Shown in pieces: positions 44,204 to 52,695 of a DNA stretch of 64,000 nt; position 1 is the first letter of the stretch; each line of letters opens with the position of its first letter. The DNA is taken from NCBI GenBank assembly GCA_017439585.1, contig JAFSIV010000004.1, forward strand, positions 62,001-126,000, read 5' to 3'. Below the pieces are notes generated by a model. The model saw only the letters and a program-made list of their open reading frames with translations, made no database searches and had not been told where the DNA came from. A program made the position numbers and the translations under genes. The stretch is from Clostridia bacterium (GTDB taxonomy: Bacteria > Bacillota > Clostridia > Oscillospirales > Acutalibacteraceae).

Positions 44204-45631
44204 TTAATCTTCTTTGCCGTCCCAACAGTAAGTACAAAGCTCACTGCGGTCAAGCCCTATTGCTTCTATAATACCTTCAAGCGACTGGAATTCGAGCGAA
44301 GCAAAGCCTAGTTTATCGCAGATAACTTTTCTGAGCTTTTTGCCTCTTTCGGTTGAACTGTCGCTATATTCTTCGGCATATTTTAAACCTTCCTCGCCTT
44401 CAAGCTCAACGATAACTCTGCGGGCGATAAGCTCCATTTCATCGTTAGAACGAGAGAAGCTGAGGTATTTACAACCATAAACAATGGGTGGACAAGCAGA
44501 GCGCATATGAACCGCTTTTGCACCGTTTGAATAAAGAAAATCTACCGTTTCTTTAAGCTGAGTTCCGCGAACAATAGAATCGTCAACAAATAAAAGCTTT
44601 TTATCCATTATTAAATCGTGAATCGGGATTTGCTTCATTTTAGCGATTTTACTTCTTTCCTTTTGTTTAGCAGGAGTAAAGCTTCTCGACCAGGTAGGAG
44701 TGTATTTAATAAAGGCTCTTGCAAAATCCTTATCGCTTTCGTTTGCATAACCTATCGCGTGAGGAGTGCCTGAATCGGGAACACCGCCAACATAGTCAAT
44801 ATCCTGAGCTAAGCCGTTTTCTTTATCTCGGCGAGCCATAATCTTGCCGTTTTTATATCTCATAACCTCAACATTTTTGCCTTCATAGCAAGAGGTTGGA
44901 TAACCATAATAACTCCAAAGAAAAGCGCAGATTTTCTTTTTGTTTCCAGGAGAGGCGAGTTGGGTTATACCATCTAAGCTTAGTTCAACTATTTCACCAG
45001 GTCCTAATTCGCGCTCGTCTTCGTATCCTAGCTTTTGATAAGCAAAGGATTCAAAGGAAACGCAATATCCGTCTTCATTTTTGCCTATTAGAATAGGAAG
45101 TCTTCCAAGGCGGTCTCTGGCGGCTATTATTGAGCCATAGTCGGTTAACATTAAGATACAAGCCGAGCCCTTAATAGTGCTTTGAGCAAACTTAATACCC
45201 TCGCAATAATTTTCCTTTTGGTTTATTAAGGCGGCTATAAGCTCGGTTGTATTAACCTTGCCACCTGTCATCGCACCGAAATGGCCTTTGTTTGAAGATA
45301 GGTATTTTTCAACGAGTTCATCCTCATTGTTAACCATACCGATAACAATAATTGCGTATGTACCGATTTCAGAACGAATAAGCAAGGGCTGAGGATAATA
45401 GTCGCTAATGCAGCCTATTGCCGCAAATCCTTGCATTTCATCAAAAATATCTTCGAACTTGGTTCTGAATGGTGAATTTTGAATGTTGTGAATTTCTCTT
45501 TGAAGTCCGAGTTTATTATCAAATACTGCAATTCCCGCACGGCGAGTGCCTAAGTGGGAATGATAGTCAGTACCAAAGAAAACATCGGATATAGCATCTT
45601 TGCGGCTTACTGCGCCGAAATAGCCTCCCAT
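44204..45631 (-). CDS. purF: Amidophosphoribosyltransferase-like PurF lacking the glutaminase cysteine
   Basis: First committed purine step: phosphoribosylamine from PRPP. 475 residues. The protein starts [12 protein letters not shown] where active PurF has a processed N-terminal Cys (C-G-V/I-F-G); the nucleophile position is Gly and no upstream propeptide frame is usable, since GGAGG sits right before this ATG. The phosphoribosyltransferase part is intact ([39 protein letters not shown]), and the Fe-S cysteines of Bacillus-type PurF appear present, including the LCTYC pair at 465-469. It probably uses free ammonia or another amidotransferase. It keeps the usual operon place between purE and purM. 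Confidence 0.88.
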   Translation of the reverse strand: MGGYFGAVSRKDAISDVFFGTDYHSHLGTRRAGIAVFDNKLGLQREIHNIQNSPFRTKFEDIFDEMQGFAAIGCISDYYPQPLLIRSEIGTYAIIVIGMVNNEDELVEKYLSSNKGHFGAMTGGKVNTTELIAALINQKENYCEGIKFAQSTIKGSACILMLTDYGSIIAARDRLGRLPILIGKNEDGYCVSFESFAYQKLGYEDERELGPGEIVELSLDGITQLASPGNKKKICAFLWSYYGYPTSCYEGKNVEVMRYKNGKIMARRDKENGLAQDIDYVGGVPDSGTPHAIGYANESDKDFARAFIKYTPTWSRSFTPAKQKERSKIAKMKQIPIHDLIMDKKLLFVDDSIVRGTQLKETVDFLYSNGAKAVHMRSACPPIVYGCKYLSFSRSNDEMELIARRVIVELEGEEGLKYAEEYSDSSTERGKKLRKVICDKLGFASLEFQSLEGIIEAIGLDRSELCTYCWDGKED

Positions 45632-45659
45632 AATTTAACCTCCGAGTAAAATGCTTATT

Positions 45660-46151
45660 TTAATTTAGTTTCTCTTCAATAGCTTTGTTTTTTTCTAAAA
45701 CTGCTAATGAATCTGCTTTTCTTTTAGCGTCTAGCTTTTCAGCTAAGGAAGAATCCTCAACTGCTAAAATTTGTATACATAACAAAGCGGCATTAACTGC
45801 GCCATCAATAGCAACTGTTGCAACGGGGATACCTGAGGGCATCTGAACAGTAGAAAGAAGCGCGTCAACACCGTTTAAATTTCCAGATTTAACGGGTATA
45901 CCGATAACGGGCAAGGTTGTGTTAGCGGCAATAGCGCCTGCTAAATGGGCAGCCATACCTGCGGCGGCAATAATTGCACCAAAACCGTTTTGGCGAGCAC
46001 ACATACTGAATTCCTTTGCTTCGGCGGGAGTTCTGTGTGCCGAGAAAACATGCACCTCATAAGGCACACCGAAGTTTTTAAGAGTATTTACAGCTTTTTC
46101 AACTATTGGTAAATCACTGTCGCTACCCATAATAATTCCTATTTTTTTCAT
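45660..46151 (-). CDS. purE: N5-carboxyaminoimidazole ribonucleotide mutase PurE
   Basis: Rearranges carboxyaminoimidazole ribonucleotide to CAIR, or carboxylates AIR if class II. 163 residues. IGIIMGSDSDLPIVEKA, VFSAHRTPAEAKEF, AAAGMAAHLAGAIAANTTLP and PVKSGNLNGVDALLSTVQMP are the active-site blocks. No purK is in the window, so the class cannot be decided here. First gene of the operon, about 150 nt downstream of its promoter and behind the ZTP riboswitch. Confidence 0.96.
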   Translation of the reverse strand: MKKIGIIMGSDSDLPIVEKAVNTLKNFGVPYEVHVFSAHRTPAEAKEFSMCARQNGFGAIIAAAGMAAHLAGAIAANTTLPVIGIPVKSGNLNGVDALLSTVQMPSGIPVATVAIDGAVNAALLCIQILAVEDSSLAEKLDAKRKADSLAVLEKNKAIEEKLN

Positions 46152-46181
46152 AATCTACCTCCGAGAAAAATATATTAAAAA

Positions 46182-46214
46182 GGGCACACTTATTCCTTAC
46201 GGAAAAGTGTGCCC
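46182..46214 (-). terminator. Riboswitch-controlled intrinsic terminator before purE
   Basis: On the minus strand GGGCACACTT, a loop, and AAGTGTGCCC followed by a U-run. Its 5' arm shares GGGC with the 3' end of the ZTP aptamer, so ligand-bound aptamer and terminator are mutually exclusive. Confidence 0.88.
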
Positions 46215-46281
46215 AGACGGTCGGCTAAAAAGTCCCTTGCTTCCATGCGGTTTGCCCGCTAATCCGTCAGTTACAAAGAAC
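46211..46281 (-). promoter_or_regulatory. ZTP (pfl) riboswitch of the purine operon
   Basis: Senses ZTP/ZMP, the AICAR nucleotides that build up when 10-formyl-THF is short. Read on the minus strand: P1 GTTCTTTG pairs with CAAGGGAC (8 bp including G-U). A conserved junction (TAACTGACGG) follows, then hairpin P2 GCGG-gcaa-CCGC, the ATGGAAGC strand, a short linker, and the 3' domain GCCGACCGTCTGGGC carrying the family's CCG...CTGGGC block. The 3' GGGC is also the first arm of a terminator, making this a transcriptional ON switch. Assigned by consensus and pairing read by eye. Confidence 0.85.
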
Positions 46282-46311
46282 CGTAAATAACTATAAACAT
46301 TAACATATAAT

Positions 46312-46340
46312 ATATTACCATATACATATTAAAAAGTCAA
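46312..46340 (-). promoter_or_regulatory. Sigma-A promoter of the purine operon
   Basis: TTGACT (46335-46340), 17 bases, TAATAT (46312-46317) on the minus strand. Transcription should start about 25 nt before the riboswitch. Confidence 0.8.
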
Positions 46341-46374
46341 CGAGACATTTAAAGTTTTTTTGGAAAAAATTTAG

Positions 46375-46403
46375 TTGATTTTATTAGAAAAAATAGGTAA
46401 AAT
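46375..46403 (+). promoter_or_regulatory. Sigma-A promoter of the small gene at 46425
   Basis: TTGATT (46375-46380), 17 bases, TAAAAT (46398-46403), divergent from the purine promoter. Confidence 0.75.
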
Positions 46404-46424
46404 GTTAAACAGGGAAGTGATAAG

Positions 46425-46685
46425 ATGAAAAATTTTGATTTTAGTAAAATTCAGACTTTTTTAGAAGTCCTGAAGCCTTATTCAAAGAAGTATAATTTAG
46501 ATGAATTTTCGCTTGCTTTGTTATTGGCTTTAAATGAAAATTGCGATATTTCGAATGCTTTAAAAGAGGAATATAGTGATAATTTGATTAAACTTCAATT
46601 TGCTCAAAGAGTCGAAAAAGGTCTTAAAATAACCGGAAAAGGCTCGATTGTTGCAAAAAGCATTGCAATCGGTATTGAAAAATAA
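46425..46685 (+). CDS. Small protein of unknown function
   Basis: 86 residues, helical, cytosolic, no cysteine pairs. Has its own promoter and an AGGGAAG site about 9 bases before the ATG, which support a real gene. The C-terminal LKITGKGSIVAKSIAIGIEK weakly resembles the end of a winged-helix domain but no family is recognised. Lies between the purine promoter and groES and could be a local regulator or a free-standing hypothetical. Confidence 0.6.
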   Translation: MKNFDFSKIQTFLEVLKPYSKKYNLDEFSLALLLALNENCDISNALKEEYSDNLIKLQFAQRVEKGLKITGKGSIVAKSIAIGIEK

Positions 46686-46714
46686 TTTTAAACTTAAAAA
46701 GTTGGTCTTTCGGC

Positions 46715-46742
46715 TTGACTTTTAATTTTTTTGGTATAAAAT
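46715..46742 (+). promoter_or_regulatory. Sigma-A promoter of groES-groEL
   Basis: TTGACT (46715-46720), 16 bases, TAAAAT (46737-46742). No CIRCE element (TTAGCACTC-N9-GAGTGCTAA) is seen in the leader, so HrcA control is not evident. Confidence 0.7.
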
Positions 46743-46777
46743 ATATTTTAAGAAAATTCTTTTTTGGAGGAAATATT

Positions 46778-47062
46778 ATGAATATTAAACCTTTGGCTGA
46801 TAATGTTGTAATTCGCGCAACCGAGGCAGAAGAAACAACTAAAAGCGGAATCGTTTTAACCTCTGCTTCAAAGGAAAAACCTCAGATAGCTGAGGTTGTA
46901 GCCGTAGGCCCCGGCGGTATGGTTGACGGTAAGGAAATAGGTATGACCGTTAAGGTTGGCGATAAGGTTATCGCAGCAAAATATTCGGGAACAGAAATCA
47001 AGTTAGATGGTGAGGAATATACAATTCTCCGCCAAGCCGATATTTTGGCAATAGTTGAATAG
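46778..47062 (+). CDS. groS: Co-chaperonin GroES
   Basis: Heptameric lid of the GroEL folding chamber. 94 residues starting MNIKPLADNVVIRATEAEET, with the mobile-loop region TKSGIVLTSASKEKPQ and the DKVIAAKYSGTEIKLDGEEY segment. GGAGG lies just upstream of the ATG at 46778; longer in-frame readings would start within the promoter. Stops with TAG, one of two amber terminators noted in this window. Confidence 0.97.
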   Translation: MNIKPLADNVVIRATEAEETTKSGIVLTSASKEKPQIAEVVAVGPGGMVDGKEIGMTVKVGDKVIAAKYSGTEIKLDGEEYTILRQADILAIVE

Positions 47063-47077
47063 GGATAGGTGATTTAA

Positions 47078-48715
<1,638 letters not shown>

Positions 48716-48740
48716 TTTTAATTAGTAAAATACTAAACTT

Positions 48741-48775
48741 AAAACCGCAGTTTTTATTTAAAACTGCGGTTTTTT
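48741..48775 (+). terminator. Terminator of groES-groEL
   Basis: AAAACCGCAGTTTT with its complement and a following T-run. Confidence 0.88.
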
Positions 48776-48783
48776 GTTATACA

Positions 48784-48808
48784 AAAAAACCCCGCCCAAA
48801 AAGGCGGG
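48784..48808 (-). terminator. Terminator of the HPr gene
   Basis: CCCGCC/GGCGGG stem followed by a run of U on the minus strand. Confidence 0.8.
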
Positions 48809-48831
48809 ATTTTAAATATTAAATTCAAAAA

Positions 48832-49095
48832 TTAATCAGCAAATCCTGATTCAACTAAGTTAACAAGACCTTCAAGCGCTTCTTTTTCGTCAGTACCGTC
48901 AACAATGATTTTGATGGAGGTTCCACCAACAATACCGAGAGAGAGAACACCTAAAAGGCTCTTAGCGTTTACTTTTCTTTCGTCTTTTTCAACCCAGATA
49001 GAACTTTTATATTCGTTAGCTTTTTGAATAAAGAAAGTAGCAGGGCGAGCATGAAGACCGGCTTGATTTTGAATTACAACATCTTTAACGCACAT
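48832..49095 (-). CDS. ptsH: HPr-family phosphocarrier protein
   Basis: 87 residues. The phosphorylatable His15 is present in QAGLHARPAT, and Ser46, the regulatory HPr-kinase site, in NAKSLLGVLSLGI. The protein can therefore serve both in sugar phosphotransfer and, as in other Firmicutes, carbon-catabolite control through CcpA. No ptsI or other PTS gene is nearby; it forms a single-gene unit with its own promoter and terminator. Confidence 0.92.
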   Translation of the reverse strand: MCVKDVVIQNQAGLHARPATFFIQKANEYKSSIWVEKDERKVNAKSLLGVLSLGIVGGTSIKIIVDGTDEKEALEGLVNLVESGFAD

Positions 49096-49182
49096 TAGTA
49101 AAATCTCCTTACGATTAATTTGGATGTATATTTTTTGAGTTTATGGCTTTATTCATTTTTTGTTAATAAAGCAACTATTTGT

Positions 49183-49210
49183 ATTATACCACATTTAATG
49201 TCGAAGTCAA
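49183..49210 (-). promoter_or_regulatory. Sigma-A promoter of the HPr gene
   Basis: TTGACT (49205-49210), 16 bases, TATAAT (49183-49188) on the minus strand. The leader to the start codon is about 80 nt. Confidence 0.75.
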
Positions 49211-49296
49211 TTATTTGTGAAAAAGTTCTAATATTTATCCAACAAATGCAAAAATAGGGGTTTGGTATTTGTGAAATTTAACCATAATTTTTTAGC

Positions 49297-50031
49297 TTAA
49301 ATCTCAATTTCGTTCTTTTTAAAGAATTTTTTATCCTTTTCTGAGAACTCTAATTTGGCATACATATCGGGTCTTAGCTCCTTCGTAAGCACAACAGATT
49401 GTATTTTTCGCCAATCATTAATTTTTGCGTGATTACCTGAAATCAGCACCTCGGGAACGGAAATACCGCGCCAAACGGCAGGTCTTGTATACTGCGGATA
49501 TTCCAAAACACCCGCAAAATGACTTTCCTCTTCAAAGCAAATATCTTCCGATAAAACACCCGGAAGCATACGGCAAATAGCGTCAGCCACCGTAAGAGCG
49601 GGGAGCTCACCGCCTGTCAATACAAAATCACCTATTGAAATTTCCTCGTCAACAATTTCGTCTATAACCCTTTGGTCGATACCCTCGTAATGACCACAAA
49701 GCAAAACAACGCGGTCTAATTTAGATAATTCCACCGCTTTTTCCTGGTCGAACTTTTTGCCTTTTGGAGACATATAGATAAGATGCGGTTTTTCTTCGTT
49801 TTCGTTATAAAGACTTTTATAGCAGTTATAAATGGGCTCAGCTGCCATTATCATACCCATGCCGCCGCCATAGGGCATATCGTCAACCTTATTATGTTTA
49901 TTCCCTGAAAAATCGCGGATATTTGTGCAAACAATTTCAACCTTGCCCGCTTTCCTAGCTCTTCCTATGATACTCTCGCTCATAACCGTTTCGCACATTT
50001 CGGGGAAAAGGGTTAAAATATCAATCCTCAT
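49297..50031 (-). CDS. trmD: tRNA (guanine37-N1)-methyltransferase TrmD
   Basis: Methylates G37 of tRNAs to prevent frameshifting. 244 residues with the SPOUT trefoil-knot motifs YMSPKGKKFDQEKA, VLLCGHYEGIDQRVID and IGDFVLTGGELPALTVADA. The start at ATG 50031 is preferred over an upstream TTG at 50037; either way it overlaps the end of rimM. The prfC-rimM-trmD order forms a translation-related operon. Confidence 0.97.
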   Translation of the reverse strand: MRIDILTLFPEMCETVMSESIIGRARKAGKVEIVCTNIRDFSGNKHNKVDDMPYGGGMGMIMAAEPIYNCYKSLYNENEEKPHLIYMSPKGKKFDQEKAVELSKLDRVVLLCGHYEGIDQRVIDEIVDEEISIGDFVLTGGELPALTVADAICRMLPGVLSEDICFEEESHFAGVLEYPQYTRPAVWRGISVPEVLISGNHAKINDWRKIQSVVLTKELRPDMYAKLEFSEKDKKFFKKNEIEI

Positions 50032-50533
50032 CTTCAAAAATCCCCTTTAAAGGCTTAATGATTACCTTTTCATTATTAATATCAACCGAGATTAAAACCT
50101 CATCAATAGCTGGAACAAGATATTCTTTACCTTCTTTTAAAATATGCCAAACATCATTAGCGCCTGTTTGCGAAACATCCGAAATAGTGCCTAATTCTTT
50201 TTCGCTTTCGGCATCAAAAACATGGCAACCGATAAGGTCACTTATAAAATATCTGCCCTCAGGAAGCTTAACATCCTTGCGGTCTATGAAAATCACTTTA
50301 TTTCGCAGGGTTTCGGCAAGCTCGATAGTGTTTATACCTTTAAATGCCATTAAAATAACATTTCCGTGCGGCTTAACCGAGGTTATTTGCAATCGGTTTT
50401 CACCCTTATTATCTGTATAAACATATTTAAAGCCTTTTAAAAAATCGCTATCGTCACACCAACCCTGAACTCGAACCATACCGTTAATTCCGTGAGTGCC
50501 AACGATTTTACCCGTTTCGAGAAATTTTTTCAT
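50021..50533 (-). CDS. rimM: 16S rRNA processing protein RimM
   Basis: Assists maturation of the 30S head. 170 residues: N-terminal barrel with GKIVGTHGINGMVRVQGWCD, PRC-barrel C-terminal part with GRYFISDLIGCHVFD, GANDVWHILKEGKEYLVPAI and a final KPLKGIFEDED. Four bases separate it from prfC and it overlaps trmD, the usual partner. Confidence 0.95.
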   Translation of the reverse strand: MKKFLETGKIVGTHGINGMVRVQGWCDDSDFLKGFKYVYTDNKGENRLQITSVKPHGNVILMAFKGINTIELAETLRNKVIFIDRKDVKLPEGRYFISDLIGCHVFDAESEKELGTISDVSQTGANDVWHILKEGKEYLVPAIDEVLISVDINNEKVIIKPLKGIFEDED

Positions 50534-50537
50534 TTTA

Positions 50538-52130
50538 TCAGTCCTTACTGAAATCTTCTAAAATTAAACCTTCGTTGCGTTCGAGCGCCCAGTTTATATT
50601 CCACTCACTTGTGAATATAAGCAGATTGTTACCCTTGAAATCCTGAACCCATTTGGTATCGGAGGTGAGGTTTAATTTCTTAATATCAATATCCTTATTT
50701 TTAACCCAACGAATATATTGATAAGAAAGGTCGTTTCTTATAACATCAACATTATATTCGTTTTTAAGTCGGTATTCCAAAACCTCAAATTGAAGCACAC
50801 CAACAACGCCTACAATAACCCTTTCCATACCGGTATTAGGCTCGTGGAAAATCTGAATAGCACCCTCTTGGGCTATCTGCTCAACCCCTTTAACGAACTG
50901 CTTCCTTTTAAGAGAGTCTTTTTGCTCGATTAAAGAAAAATGTTCGGGAGCAAAGGTGGGTATACCCTCAAATTTAACCTTTTTCTTAGCACTGCAAACA
51001 GTATCACCAATAGAATAAATGCCCGGGTCGAAAACACCGATAATATCGCCTGCGTAAGCCTCGTTTATGATTTGGCGTTCCTCTGCCATCATTTGCTGAG
51101 GCTGAGATAGACGGACAGGCTTTCCTGCTTGAACATGGAAATAATCCGCACCGCGCTCGAATTTACCTGAGCAAATTCTGAAAAAGGTTATACGGTCGCG
51201 ATGGTTTTTATTCATATTAGCCTGAATTTTAAAAGCAAAAGCCGAAAAGTTTTCATCAAAAGGGCTAACCTCTTGGTCTTCCGAAATTCGAGGGAGGGGA
51301 GAGGTGGTCATTTTAAGAAAGTTTTCAAGGAAAGGCTCAACACCGAAATTTGTGAGCGCAGAGCCGAAGAAAACAGGAGTAAGCTCGCCTTTTTGAACCT
51401 TTTCTAAATCAAATTCAAAGCTTGCGCCGTCTAACAACTCAATTTGGTCAACAAGCTCTTCTCTTTGGTATGGACCGATTAGTGAATCTAACTTTTCAAT
51501 GTCGGTTATATCGCAGGGAGTGGGCTTGATTTTTTCCTGACCTCTGTGCAAATCGGAGAAAGATAAAATCTCTCGTTTATCGCGGTCAAAAACACCCTTA
51601 AAACTAACACCGCAACCGATAGGCCAGTTAACAGGATAAGTTCCTATTCCAAATTCTTTTTCAAGCTCGTCTAAAAGCTCAAAAGGGTCGCGCGCCTCGC
51701 GGTCAAGCTTGTTAATAAAGGTGAAAATCGGGATATGCCTCATAGCGCAAACCTTGAAAAGCTTGCGGGTTTGAGCCTCGATACCCTTAGCAGCATCAAT
51801 AACCATAACAACACTGTCTGCTGCCATGAGAGTACGGTAGGTGTCCTCCGAGAAGTCCTGGTGTCCGGGAGTGTCAAGAATATTGATACAATAGCCGTCA
51901 TATTCAAACTGCATAACCGAAGAGGTTATAGAAATACCTCTTTGTTTTTCGAGGTCCATCCAGTCACTCACCGCGTGTTTTGCGGTTGCTTTACCTTTAA
52001 CCGAGCCTGCGGTTTGGATAGCGCCTCCGTATAATAAGAATTTTTCTGTTAAGGTGGTTTTACCGGCATCAGGGTGCGAAATTATCGCAAAGGTGCGCCG
52101 TCTTTCGATTTCTCTTTTTAAATCAGCCAC
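50538..52130 (-). CDS. prfC: Peptide chain release factor 3
   Basis: GTPase that removes RF1/RF2 from the ribosome after termination. 530 residues. P-loop SHPDAGKTTLTEK (about 18-30), switch region DWMDLEKQRGISITSSVMQF, DTPGHQDFSEDTYR and TFINKLDREARDP. The C-terminal EVLEYRLKNEYNVDVIR distinguishes RF3 from EF-G. It starts with GTG behind AAGGAG. Confidence 0.96.
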   Translation of the reverse strand: MADLKREIERRRTFAIISHPDAGKTTLTEKFLLYGGAIQTAGSVKGKATAKHAVSDWMDLEKQRGISITSSVMQFEYDGYCINILDTPGHQDFSEDTYRTLMAADSVVMVIDAAKGIEAQTRKLFKVCAMRHIPIFTFINKLDREARDPFELLDELEKEFGIGTYPVNWPIGCGVSFKGVFDRDKREILSFSDLHRGQEKIKPTPCDITDIEKLDSLIGPYQREELVDQIELLDGASFEFDLEKVQKGELTPVFFGSALTNFGVEPFLENFLKMTTSPLPRISEDQEVSPFDENFSAFAFKIQANMNKNHRDRITFFRICSGKFERGADYFHVQAGKPVRLSQPQQMMAEERQIINEAYAGDIIGVFDPGIYSIGDTVCSAKKKVKFEGIPTFAPEHFSLIEQKDSLKRKQFVKGVEQIAQEGAIQIFHEPNTGMERVIVGVVGVLQFEVLEYRLKNEYNVDVIRNDLSYQYIRWVKNKDIDIKKLNLTSDTKWVQDFKGNNLLIFTSEWNINWALERNEGLILEDFSKD

Positions 52131-52165
52131 AAAAATACTCCTTTAAATTTCTAATAAACCTATAA

Positions 52166-52194
52166 ATTATAGCATATAACCGCCTTTTTTTCAA
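52166..52194 (-). promoter_or_regulatory. Sigma-A promoter of prfC-rimM-trmD
   Basis: TTGAAA (52189-52194), 17 bases, TATAAT (52166-52171) on the minus strand. Confidence 0.8.
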
Positions 52195-52250
52195 GTTTTT
52201 TAATATATAATTTTGTGATTAAAAAATGCAAATTGCAAAATTTGCTAAAC

Positions 52251-52276
52251 GGGATGTCGTGAACGCCATCCCCTAC
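52251..52276. repeat. GTAGGGG-family palindromic unit
   Basis: GGGATG-tcgtgaacgc-CATCCC followed by CTAC. It faces a second unit at 52324 and shares its central TTCACGAC sequence in inverted orientation. Confidence 0.65.
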
Positions 52277-52323
52277 AATATACAAATGCAAAGTGTAAAA
52301 TATAAAATGGAAAATTACATTTT

Positions 52324-52350
52324 GTAGGGACAGGTGTTCACGACTGTCCG
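52324..52350. repeat. GTAGGGG-family palindromic unit, inverted partner
   Basis: GTAGGGACAG, the shared TGTTCACGA core and CTGTCCG. With the unit at 52251 it bounds about 47 bases of A-rich DNA. Confidence 0.65.
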
Positions 52351-52411
52351 CTTATTCATATAGCCCGAAAGTGTAAAATGGAAAATTAAAAATCACATTA
52401 TAATTGAAATT

Positions 52412-52553
52412 AGCCTTCTCCAGCGGAGAAGGGCGGACCGCTTGCGGTGGATGAGGAGAATAATGAACATTTTAAGGTTTTTCTTGAGATAAATAATTGC
52501 TCTCCTCATCCGTCAAAACCAAGGTTTTGCCACCTTCTCCGCTGGAGAAGGCT
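52412..52553. mobile_element. MITE-like element with terminal inverted repeats
   Basis: 142 bp. Both ends begin AGCCTTCTCCAGCGGAGAAG reading inward from each side (21 identical bases), and both arms later reach GGATGAGGAGA. Each arm contains its own inner palindrome. The centre is AT-rich and has no open frame; no transposase is in the window. It would be a non-autonomous element or mobile hairpin repeat. Confidence 0.65.
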
Positions 52554-52605
52554 GTTGGGAAAAATAAATCAGAATATTAAAAAATAATAGGGTTTTATAA
52601 AATTA

Positions 52606-52634
52606 TTGAATTTTTTGGGAGTTGATGGTAAAAT
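52606..52634 (+). promoter_or_regulatory. Sigma-A promoter of the BspA-like gene
   Basis: TTGAAT (52606-52611), 17 bases, TAAAAT (52629-52634). Confidence 0.75.
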
Positions 52635-52695
52635 ATAATCGGTTAATTATATTTTTTGAAAAATTACGCTATTTTATCTTTTGGGGGATGTTTTG

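Larger units (their letters stand above)
52195..52605. other. Non-coding, repeat-rich interval
   Basis: No gene is seen here. It holds two palindromic GTAGGG-type repeats, A-rich stretches of the form aagtgtaaaatggaaaatta repeated at about 52290-52315 and 52370-52390, and a MITE-like inverted repeat, described separately. Confidence 0.7.

Noticed and set aside
46150..46290. Purine (guanine) riboswitch before purE
   Set aside because: The conserved three-way-junction loops of that class are missing; pairing and conserved blocks fit the ZTP class instead.
46675..46778. CIRCE operator before groES
   Set aside because: No TTAGCACTC/GAGTGCTAA inverted repeat, even degenerate, in the leader.
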